Part shown: one piece after another, positions 9,020 to 16,282 of the stretch | Numbering within the stretch: the stretch's first letter is position 1 | Layout of the letters: every line of letters starts with the position of its first letter | Origin: Diaphorobacter sp. HDW4B | GTDB taxonomy: Bacteria; Pseudomonadota; Gammaproteobacteria; Burkholderiales; Burkholderiaceae_C | Direction: 5' to 3' | Length of the DNA: 64,000 nt | Assembly: GCF_011305535.1 (NCBI RefSeq) | Contig: NZ_CP049906.1 | Coordinates: 682,001-746,000 of the forward strand | Program-made: the position numbers and the translations under genes | The notes under the pieces: generated by a model | Database searches by the model: none | What the model was told of the DNA's origin: nothing | The model's input: only the letters and a program-made list of their open reading frames with translations

Positions 9020-10024
9020 TCAACGATCGGTTTCGCGCTCCACCTGCAGCGCAAAGTCCTGCGCAGAGCCTTCGTACGGCTGGTTGTTGGCATCGAGCAG
9101 GCGATTGCGAATCGATGGCGAGCGAAGGGCTTGCTCGATCGACTCGTTGAGGAGCGCCACCACGTTGGCGGGCGTTCCACGGGGTACGAAGAGTCCGAAC
9201 AAGGAATCCAGATTCGCGGACGGGTAGCCCAGCTCCGCGAGTGTCGGCACCTCCGGGAGCACGGGCAGACGGCGCGGCGCACCTACAGCCAGCGCCTTGA
9301 AGCGCCCTTCACGCAACGCCGCGAGCTGGCTTGGTGCCACGTTGGTGGACAGCAGCTCGAAGTGACCGCCGAGCGCATCCGTCAATTGCTGTCCACCGCC
9401 CTTGTACGGAACATGGGTGATGCGCACACCCGCATGTTGACTCACGCGCTGCAGGACCGTGTGACCCGTGGTGCCCTCGCCCGTCGTCGCCCAGCGCAGC
9501 ATTCCGGGGTGCTTGCGCGCCTCTTCGATCATGTCGGCGAAAGCAGATGATTCAAGTGCAGACGTGCCCACCAGCAGCAGCGGCGTACGCATGACACCCG
9601 CCACAGGCTGCACGGGCAATGGAGCAGCAGCCCCCGGTGTTGTTGCACGCCGCGCAGCCGCATTGCGCACAAGGCCCACGGCTGCTGCAGCGGTGAAGAC
9701 CAGCGTTTGACCATCCGGCGGACTGCGTTGCAACAGTTCGAGCGCCAGCGTTCCACTCGCTCCGGACCGGTTCTCGACGATCACCGGCACCTTGAGTTGA
9801 TCGGACATCTCTTTGGCCAAGGCGCGCGCCACCAGGTCGCTCACACCGCCCGGCGGATAAGCCACCAGAATCTTGAGACCAGTTCCCGGCCATTTCTGCG
9901 CCGCCGTGGCAACGGCCATTTCCCCCGACATCACGAGCGATGCTCCAACCAACCCACTCAGGAGCATGGCCCGTCGGGACCATTGCTGGGAGTTTGCCGG
10001 GGTCAGCCCTTGCCATCCGGACAT
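9020..10024 (-). CDS. Bug/TctC-family periplasmic solute receptor, Tat-type signal
   Basis: This is a tripartite tricarboxylate transporter receptor (Bug family), which binds small carboxylated solutes in the periplasm. Family marks are KILVAYPPGGVSDLVAR, VENRSGASG, HVPYKGGGQQLTDALGG and LPEVPTLAELG. I chose the ATG at 10024 because AGGTGA lies just upstream and the preceding LysR gene stops at 10029; upstream starts run into the LysR gene. The N-terminus reads SRRAMLLSG before a hydrophobic stretch, compatible with Tat export. No TctA/TctB membrane genes are nearby, as is common for the expanded Bug families of Comamonadaceae and Bordetella. It is probably co-transcribed with, and inducer-linked to, the adjacent LysR. 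Confidence 0.85.
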   Translation of the reverse strand: MSGWQGLTPANSQQWSRRAMLLSGLVGASLVMSGEMAVATAAQKWPGTGLKILVAYPPGGVSDLVARALAKEMSDQLKVPVIVENRSGASGTLALELLQRSPPDGQTLVFTAAAAVGLVRNAAARRATTPGAAAPLPVQPVAGVMRTPLLLVGTSALESSAFADMIEEARKHPGMLRWATTGEGTTGHTVLQRVSQHAGVRITHVPYKGGGQQLTDALGGHFELLSTNVAPSQLAALREGRFKALAVGAPRRLPVLPEVPTLAELGYPSANLDSLFGLFVPRGTPANVVALLNESIEQALRSPSIRNRLLDANNQPYEGSAQDFALQVERETDR

Positions 10025-10028
10025 GCGC

Positions 10029-10946
10029 TCACCTGCTTTTGGACTCATGGCGCTTGGCCAGCTTCTTGGCCAATGCGATGAAAGTCCCCAAAGGACCGTC
10101 GCAGTCATGCGCTCGGTACACCAAGGTCAACGGAGCCCAGAGATTGACCGAAGGATCGAACGAGCGATAAACCACCGCCTGATGGTGCGAGCCCTTGATC
10201 GATGCCGGAACAATGGACAGCCCTACCCCTGCGGCGACCAGATTCACATTGGTCATCATGCGCTCGACCTCTGCAGCCACTTCCACGTGAACGTTGCGCC
10301 GCGCGCAAAGTGCCAGCAGATTGGCATAAAGGCCCGGCGCACCGGGCCTGCGCACCAGCACCAGTTTTTCGCCATCAAGCTCGTCCAACATCACGGGCTT
10401 GGCGCTGTTGCGAGCCAATCGATGATCGACCGGAATGGCCAGCAGCGACTCTTCCTGAAGCAGGGACTCGAACGCCAATCCATCGGGCTGTGCCACCGGA
10501 ACGCGCAGAAAGCCGCAATGCAGACGCTGCGCAGCGACGGCTTCGGTGATTTCGGCTGCGTTGTTCTCGCTGACGCTCAGCAGAATGTCGGGGTGCGACT
10601 TGCGACAGGTGCGCAGCACTTCCGGGGTGAACGCATGGGCCGCTGCTGAACTGGTGAAGCCCACCCGCAGATGGCCCCGCTCCCCGCGCGCAAACGCCTC
10701 GATGCGCTGCTGCATGGCATGAAAGTCGGCCAGCAGCCGCTCGGCTTCCGCGCGCAACTCATGGCCTACATCGGTGAGATCCACACCCTTGGGATGGCGA
10801 TGAAAAAGCGCACTGCCCAGTTCGCTCTCCAGCGCCCGAATCTGCTGCGACAACGGCGGCTGCTGGATGCCCAGACGCTCTGCGGCACGCGTGATATGGC
10901 CGCATTCGGCCACCGCAAGAAAGTACCGGAGATGACGCAGTTCCAT
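10029..10946 (-). CDS. LysR-family transcriptional regulator
   Basis: The 305-residue protein has the N-terminal winged HTH (MELRHLRYFLAVAECGHITRAAERLGIQ... through LSQQIRALE) and a LysR effector-binding domain, close to the BenM/CatR-type group (LRVGFTSSAA). It precedes the Bug receptor gene with a four-base gap, so both form one transcript, and it is divergent from the hydrolase-Bug pair starting at 11100. The 153-base AT-rich gap between them contains an inverted repeat GAAATATTTC (10986-10995) suitable for LysR binding. It probably controls both divergent units in response to an aromatic or carboxylic acid; the ligand cannot be read from sequence. Confidence 0.88.
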   Translation of the reverse strand: MELRHLRYFLAVAECGHITRAAERLGIQQPPLSQQIRALESELGSALFHRHPKGVDLTDVGHELRAEAERLLADFHAMQQRIEAFARGERGHLRVGFTSSAAAHAFTPEVLRTCRKSHPDILLSVSENNAAEITEAVAAQRLHCGFLRVPVAQPDGLAFESLLQEESLLAIPVDHRLARNSAKPVMLDELDGEKLVLVRRPGAPGLYANLLALCARRNVHVEVAAEVERMMTNVNLVAAGVGLSIVPASIKGSHHQAVVYRSFDPSVNLWAPLTLVYRAHDCDGPLGTFIALAKKLAKRHESKSR

Positions 10947-10985
10947 ATATTCAAAAAGTATGCAATTGATATTTTAGAAATCTTT

Positions 10986-10995
10986 GAAATATTTC
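10986..10995. promoter_or_regulatory. Possible LysR operator (inverted repeat in divergent promoter)
   Basis: The palindrome GAAATATTTC lies in a strikingly AT-rich segment between the divergent LysR and hydrolase genes, and TTTCAAAGATTTC extends it on the minus strand. LysR proteins usually bind such T-N11-A dyads in divergent promoters. The assignment is inference. Confidence 0.3.
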
Positions 10996-11099
10996 ACAAG
11001 CCAAACCAGAATACAAGCCATGCCCTCGCAAGACAACCGCTGACCCCCAGCTTCGCAGCGAGCCTCACGAGCAAAAAACGCCTGACTGGAGACAAACCG

Positions 11100-12470
11100 A
11101 TGAAATCACATCTTCCGACATACCGCCTACCCCTGCTGGCACTGCTGGCACTGACCGGCTGCGGCGGCGGCTCCGTGGTATTGCAAGGGCCTTCCACGTC
11201 CAACGAGTCCGCGCCCGTGTTGGCCACTTGCCCCGCAGATGTTCCCACCGACGCGAAATGCCTGTCCGGACGCGACTCCAAGGGAGCGTTCTACATGATC
11301 GCAGTCCCCGCAAAGTGGAATGGCACTCTGGTGATGCATGCACACGGGGGGCCTGATCTTGCCGCACCCGATCTGGACCGATCCATGGAAGACCTGACCC
11401 GCTGGTCCATCATGGTGAAATCAGGATACGCATGGGCGGGATCCTCTTACCGCCAGGGCGGCGTGGAAGTGCGCGCCGCCGCCGAAGACACGGAGCGACT
11501 GCGCGGCATCTTCCGCAAGCATGTGGCCGTGCCCACCAAAACCATCTTGCATGGTCAATCATGGGGCGCTGGCGTGGCAGCCAAGGGCGCGGAGATGTTC
11601 ACCGAAGACACGGTGGGAGAGCGTCCCTACGATGCAGTTCTGCTCACCAGTGGCGTGCTCGGCGGGGGAACCAGATCCTATGATTTCCGGCTCGATCTGC
11701 GGGTGGTCTACCAGTACCTTTGCGGCAACCACCCACGTCCCACCGAACAGCCCTACGCGCTCAACCTCGGCCTGCCCGCCAACGTCACCATGAAACAGGC
11801 GGACGTGGCGCTGCGCGTCAGCGAATGCCTGGCACTCAACAAACCCGCTGCCGATCGCACGCCCGAGCAGAAAGCCAAGATTCAAACCATCGTCAACGTG
11901 ATCAAGATTCCCGAGAGTGCCATTCAGTCGCACATGAACTGGGCGACGATGCACTTTCAGGACATCTCGGCCAAGCGCACTGGTGGCGCCAGCCCCTTTG
12001 GCAACGAAGGCGCGATCTACACCGGATCTGCCGACGATGCGGCCCTCAACGCAGGTGTGTTGCGCTACAAGGCCGATCCCACCGCCTACCAGAAGTTCGC
12101 AACCGACACCGACCCGGTCGGCAAGATTCCTGTCCCCGTGCTCTCCACCAAATGGATCGGCGACCCCACTGCATTTGTGGAGCTCGACTCGCGCTTTCGC
12201 GATGTGATGCAGCAAGGCGGCAGCGGCGATCGTCTGGTGCAGACCTTCACGACAAATGGCACGCACAGCTTCATCAGCGATCCCACTTATCCCACGCTGA
12301 TGAATGCGCTGCTGCATTGGGTAAACACGGGCGCCAAGCCCACGGCCGCTGGAATCGCCACCGCCTGCACGGGCATGGAGGCCACCTACGGCAAGGGCTG
12401 CAGCTTCGATGCGGCCTACACGTCGCCAGCGCTGTCGACACGCGTCGTTCCACGTCAGCGTCCGCAGTGA
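11100..12470 (+). CDS. Lipoprotein alpha/beta hydrolase
   Basis: The start at 11100 has TGGAGA eight bases upstream and yields a clear lipoprotein signal (LLALTGCGGGS, Cys near residue 20); the open frame extends much further upstream but only antisense to the LysR gene. The 456-residue product contains an oxyanion-type HAHGGP segment (near residue 80) and a nucleophile elbow GQSWGAG, with a candidate catalytic His in NGTHSF near the C-terminus. It is probably an outer-membrane-bound or periplasmic esterase. The downstream Bug receptor, 55 bases on, suggests that it releases an organic acid from an ester, which the receptor then captures; that link is inference. Confidence 0.75.
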   Translation: MKSHLPTYRLPLLALLALTGCGGGSVVLQGPSTSNESAPVLATCPADVPTDAKCLSGRDSKGAFYMIAVPAKWNGTLVMHAHGGPDLAAPDLDRSMEDLTRWSIMVKSGYAWAGSSYRQGGVEVRAAAEDTERLRGIFRKHVAVPTKTILHGQSWGAGVAAKGAEMFTEDTVGERPYDAVLLTSGVLGGGTRSYDFRLDLRVVYQYLCGNHPRPTEQPYALNLGLPANVTMKQADVALRVSECLALNKPAADRTPEQKAKIQTIVNVIKIPESAIQSHMNWATMHFQDISAKRTGGASPFGNEGAIYTGSADDAALNAGVLRYKADPTAYQKFATDTDPVGKIPVPVLSTKWIGDPTAFVELDSRFRDVMQQGGSGDRLVQTFTTNGTHSFISDPTYPTLMNALLHWVNTGAKPTAAGIATACTGMEATYGKGCSFDAAYTSPALSTRVVPRQRPQ

Positions 12471-12525
12471 TCTCTGCTGCCGTTGCCCTTGCCCTCCCAT
12501 CCATTGCCCCTAAACAGCAAACACC

Positions 12526-13515
12526 ATGAACATCCTCTTCCCTCTCGCAGTGGCATCCGCTGCAGTCCTGAGCACTTTCGGCGCCCATGCGCAAAGCTTT
12601 CCTGCCAACGGCAAGACCATCACGATTGTTGTGCCATTCACCGCCGGGGGTCCCACGGACCGCGTGGCGCGTGACCTGGCCGAAGCCCTTCGCAAACCCT
12701 TGGGCGGCGCCACGATCGTGGTGGACAACACGGCTGGCGCTGGCAGCTCGATCGGTGCCGCCAAGGTAGCCCGCGCCACGCCCGATGGCTATACCCTGCT
12801 GCTCAACCACATCGGCATGGCCACCATTCCAAGCCTCTACCGCAAGTTGTCGTTCAACGTGGAGTCGGACTTCGAGTATCTCGGCATCATCAACGATGTG
12901 CCCATGACCTTGATCGGCAAGCCCACACTGCCCGCCAACAACTACAAGGAACTCGTTCAATGGGTCGCGGCCAACAAGGGCAGCATCAATCTGGCCAATG
13001 CGGGCGTGGGCTCCGCATCTCACCTGTGTGGCTTGATGTTCCAGGCGGAACTCAAGACCGACATGACGCCCGTTCCATACAAAGGTGCGGCTCCCGCCAT
13101 CGCGGACCTGATGGGAAACCAGGTCGACCTGCTGTGCGATCAAACCACCAACACCAGCGGTCAGATCGAAGCCAAAAAGGTGAAGGCCTACGCTGTCACG
13201 ACGGGCAAACGACTGACCACGCCAAGCCTCAAGGATCTGCCCACCTTGAAGGAATCGGGCTTGGGCAACTTTGAAGTCACCATCTGGCACGGTCTCTATG
13301 CACCTAAGGACACGCCCGCAGCGGTCGTCAAGACCATCAACGATGCGCTGAAAGTTGCACTCAAGGATCCCGAGTTCATCAAACGAGAAGAAGCACTAGG
13401 CGCCGTGATCGCCACCGACAAACGGATCGAGCCCGCCGAACACAAGAAGTTCGTGCAAGCAGAAATCGCCAAATGGGGTGCCGTCATCAAGGCCGCAGGG
13501 GCATACGCCGACTGA
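12526..13515 (+). CDS. Bug/TctC-family periplasmic solute receptor
   Basis: The 329-residue protein has a Sec signal peptide (cleavage near GAHAQSF) and the Bug hallmarks: ITIVVPFTAGGPTDRVAR, VVDNTAGAGSSIGAAKV, a region around PVPYKGAAPAIADL and the KDLPTLKESG loop. It binds a small organic solute in the periplasm. It follows the lipoprotein hydrolase on the same strand and is probably in the same transcript. No obvious Shine-Dalgarno precedes the ATG. The membrane subunits are not encoded here. Confidence 0.85.
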   Translation: MNILFPLAVASAAVLSTFGAHAQSFPANGKTITIVVPFTAGGPTDRVARDLAEALRKPLGGATIVVDNTAGAGSSIGAAKVARATPDGYTLLLNHIGMATIPSLYRKLSFNVESDFEYLGIINDVPMTLIGKPTLPANNYKELVQWVAANKGSINLANAGVGSASHLCGLMFQAELKTDMTPVPYKGAAPAIADLMGNQVDLLCDQTTNTSGQIEAKKVKAYAVTTGKRLTTPSLKDLPTLKESGLGNFEVTIWHGLYAPKDTPAAVVKTINDALKVALKDPEFIKREEALGAVIATDKRIEPAEHKKFVQAEIAKWGAVIKAAGAYAD

Positions 13516-13618
13516 GCGAATGAACGAACGAACGCGCCCTGCGCCATCTCTTGGCCCCTGCGCGCGTTCAAACCTGGATCGCTGCTTTACGCATCCACTT
13601 GGCCCCTCCGAAGTGGGC

Positions 13619-14479
13619 TCACTCAAGCTGCGCGGCCGAGCAGCGATCACCTTGGCCGGGCACGCCGAGAATCACTGCATCCGGGATTCGATAGCAGTAG
13701 CCAAACAATTTGGTCGTGCGCGAATTCGACATCTCGGCATTGTTGCTGACGTTTAGCGTGCCGGAGATGAATCCCAAGGGGTCCACCTTCAACTCGTCGA
13801 GTCGATAGAACGATTTCGGATGTGAGGTGATGACGTCTCCACATGTGTAGGTCCCCTTGGACGTGAAGCCATCCCCTGCAGGGTTCAAGCCTCCCTTGAA
13901 CGAGCAGGGTCCATCAGCGTTCAGCGGCGAAAGATCGAACAGCACTTGGTCGCCATTCACGCTGAACTTCAACCATGCCTGATCGCTTGCCACCTTCTCG
14001 TCATCAAACTGCACTCGCGTGACAAAGAACTGATTGTTCAGACGATTGCGATGTTCATTGAATGCGATACGGGAAATGGAGCGCTTTTCTTCACCCGGCA
14101 GCGTGATGCTTCCCGCCGTGGATGTGTCGAACTCCATGCGCACGTTGCCCACCATTTTTGCCAGCTCGCCCGTACGCGCCTCACCGTCCATGGCGCGGCC
14201 GTTCTTGTATTCGTTCAGCTCGGCAGAGAAGGTCTTGCCATCGTCTTCGATGTGACCGCCCGCTTGCAGAAACGTCGCAGAGCCATCGGCTCGATAACCA
14301 AAATAGGTGACGATGATGCGGTCGCCATCCTGGCGGTCGATCTGGATGCCACGGCCCGGTTTTCCGTTGGACTCGCCGTCGAATGTCCAGAGTCCGGGCT
14401 GCGGCAACGCGGCTGATGCGGTCGTTGAGACCAACCATGTCACGGTTGCAAGCAGAGCACCGCCAACGGAACGAAACAT
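13619..14479 (-). CDS. Secreted protein of unknown function
   Basis: The start at 14479 is set by AGGAGA upstream of the ATG and by a good signal peptide ending TTASAALPQPG; the longer open frame upstream is not coding-like. The mature protein (about 260 residues) is beta-rich, with a first half reminiscent of small lipocalin-like or 'GLW.FDGE' periplasmic proteins and two or more cysteines near the C-terminus (GYCYR, DRCSAA). It is convergent with the Bug gene and divergent from the FecI gene. I do not recognise the family, and no functional residue stands out. Confidence 0.6.
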   Translation of the reverse strand: MFRSVGGALLATVTWLVSTTASAALPQPGLWTFDGESNGKPGRGIQIDRQDGDRIIVTYFGYRADGSATFLQAGGHIEDDGKTFSAELNEYKNGRAMDGEARTGELAKMVGNVRMEFDTSTAGSITLPGEEKRSISRIAFNEHRNRLNNQFFVTRVQFDDEKVASDQAWLKFSVNGDQVLFDLSPLNADGPCSFKGGLNPAGDGFTSKGTYTCGDVITSHPKSFYRLDELKVDPLGFISGTLNVSNNAEMSNSRTTKLFGYCYRIPDAVILGVPGQGDRCSAAQLE

Positions 14480-14680
14480 GCGCTTTCTCCTGTTGATTGT
14501 TATTGAGTCACTCAACAGCAGTATAGGCATCTGTCCATTGTTCCCTACCTCGGGCTCACCCCCATTGGCGAGATCTGATCCGCTGCGTGCCGACAGACGT
14601 TCGCTGCAAGGTCGCTCGCATGGATGGGATCTGCCGATGAAGCGCTGAGCCTGTTGGATTTCCCCACAAACCAATAACAA

Positions 14681-14699
14681 GAATCATTATCAATTATGA
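14681..14699 (+). promoter_or_regulatory. Putative Fur box upstream of the FecI gene
   Basis: The AT-rich element GAATCATTATCAATTATGA contains two ATTATC-type Fur hexamers in tandem and lies 30 bases upstream of the sigma-factor start. Iron repression of a FecI gene by Fur is the usual arrangement. It may also affect the divergent secreted-protein gene. Confidence 0.65.
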
Positions 14700-14728
14700 T
14701 GCGCGTCATTTTCTTCATCTGACGCGCC

Positions 14729-15229
14729 ATGCCATCGATTCCGTTCCATGTCGAAGTGGATGACATCTTTCGCCAGCACTATGGGTGGCTGCGCGGACGC
14801 TTGATGCGTCGGGTGTCCTGTCATTGCGAGGCCGAAGATGTGGCGTCGGAGACGTTCCTGCAACTGGCGGAGGATGGCGGGCGTTCGGAGATTCGGGAGC
14901 CGCGCGCGTTTCTCGCGACGATTGCGAAGCGGATTCTGATCAAGCTCTGGCAGCGTCAGGATCTGGAGCAGGCGTATGCGGACACTTTGCGCCACATGCC
15001 CGAAGCAGTCGCGCTTTCGCCCGAAGAACATGCAATGCTGGTGGAGGCCATCTGCCAGATCGACCGCGCGCTGGCCGCGCTGCCGCTGCCGGTGAAGACG
15101 GCGTTCTTGCTGTCGCGGCTCGATGGCATGAGCTATCCGCAGATTGCCGAGCACATGGGCGTTTCGCTGGCTACGGTCGAGCGCCACATAAAGCGCGCTT
15201 TGCTTCAATGCGTGAACTGCACGGCATGA
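14729..15229 (+). CDS. FecI-type ECF sigma factor (iron system 1)
   Basis: This is a 166-residue ECF sigma factor with region 2 (DIFRQHYGWLRGRLMRR, then AEDVASETFLQL) and region 4 (LPLPVKTAFLLSRLDGMSYPQIAEHMGVS). Members of this group drive transcription of an outer-membrane siderophore receptor when released or activated by a FecR protein. A Fur box lies just upstream. The stop codon overlaps the next start as ATGA, coupling its translation to the FecR gene. FecR and receptor genes follow directly, so the target is very likely the adjacent receptor. Confidence 0.9.
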   Translation: MPSIPFHVEVDDIFRQHYGWLRGRLMRRVSCHCEAEDVASETFLQLAEDGGRSEIREPRAFLATIAKRILIKLWQRQDLEQAYADTLRHMPEAVALSPEEHAMLVEAICQIDRALAALPLPVKTAFLLSRLDGMSYPQIAEHMGVSLATVERHIKRALLQCVNCTA

Positions 15230-16203
15230 GCATGGCGTCATCCTCCAACGAGCAAGCCATGCATGCCGCCGTCGATTGGCTGGTGCGCCATGAAGCGGCC
15301 ACGCTCAGCGACGCGGATCGTCAAGCGTTTGAGCATTGGCTCAGCAAGGACGCGCTGCACCGGACCGCATGGACGCGTGTGAGCACTGCGCTGTCTGCGC
15401 CGCTGACCACCGTTCGCAACTTGCAATCGCAAGCCGAAGGAGTCCATGTGCAGGCCGCCATGCAGGCGCTGTTCAGAACGCGACGGTGCCGTGTGCTGCG
15501 TGGAGCGCTGGCCATCGCGGGCGTGGGTGTCGCGACGGCCTTGGTTGCCGACAGATTGACTCCGCTCGGGCAGGTCATGGCCGATCTGCGCACAGGCACA
15601 GGCGAGCGGCGCGAGTTCACGCTGGCCGATGGATCGACCGTGTTGCTGGACGCGCGATCCGCAGTCAACGTGCGCTACGAATCGGGCGTGCCCGAGCTGC
15701 AGCATCGCGCCGGAGCACTGCTTGCTGCGCGGTCATTTGCGGGGTCTTCACCACTCAGGATTCACACCAGAGATGGATTGGTGCAATGGGAATCTGGCCG
15801 CGTGATGAGCCGCATCCATGCGGATCGCACCGAGGTGGTTGCGATGGACAACGCAGTCACTCTTCAGCCGCGAGAGCTTTCGCAGACGGTTCTGAACACG
15901 GGCGAAGGAGCGAGCTTCAATGCGCTCAAGCTGGAGCGTCTGCTCGGCAATGCATTGAACCGCATTGCCTGGCAGCAGGGCATGCTGGCAGTGGATGATT
16001 GGTCTCTGGCGGAGGTGGTCGAGGCGCTTCAGGCCTATTTTCCGGGGTTCATTCGTGTGTCGCCTGCGGTCTCGGAACTGCGGGTTTTCGGGATTTTCCG
16101 GCTGGACGTGCAGGAACTGCTGAACACGCTCACCCAGATCCTGCCGGTGCAGATCCGCCACCTCGGGCCACTGGTCTCCATCGACCGCAAGAACGCTCGC
16201 TGA
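15226..16203 (+). CDS. FecR-type anti-sigma/signal relay protein (iron system 1)
   Basis: The 325-residue protein starts at the ATG overlapping the sigma-factor stop. It has the N-terminal DUF4880-like helix bundle (AVDWLVRHEAATLSDADRQAF-type with W LSKDALHR), one membrane segment around residues 88-108 (ALAIAGVGVATALVAD) and the periplasmic FecR beta domain (RREFTLADGSTVLLDARS, then RTEVVAMDNAVTLQ) and a C-terminal STN-like end. It carries the siderophore signal from the receptor's STN domain in the periplasm to FecI in the cytoplasm. It is the middle gene of a FecI-FecR-receptor operon. Confidence 0.9.
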   Translation: MSMASSSNEQAMHAAVDWLVRHEAATLSDADRQAFEHWLSKDALHRTAWTRVSTALSAPLTTVRNLQSQAEGVHVQAAMQALFRTRRCRVLRGALAIAGVGVATALVADRLTPLGQVMADLRTGTGERREFTLADGSTVLLDARSAVNVRYESGVPELQHRAGALLAARSFAGSSPLRIHTRDGLVQWESGRVMSRIHADRTEVVAMDNAVTLQPRELSQTVLNTGEGASFNALKLERLLGNALNRIAWQQGMLAVDDWSLAEVVEALQAYFPGFIRVSPAVSELRVFGIFRLDVQELLNTLTQILPVQIRHLGPLVSIDRKNAR

Positions 16204-16282
16204 ACAGGGCATGAAAATAGTTGAGGGGATTTTCCGTTTCGCCGCACAAGGTAGTCAGTACAGAGCGAAAAGGATTTTTCCC

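Noticed and set aside
10671-11099. Long N-terminal extension of the lipoprotein hydrolase
   Set aside because: It overlaps the LysR gene in antisense and would destroy the lipoprotein signal.
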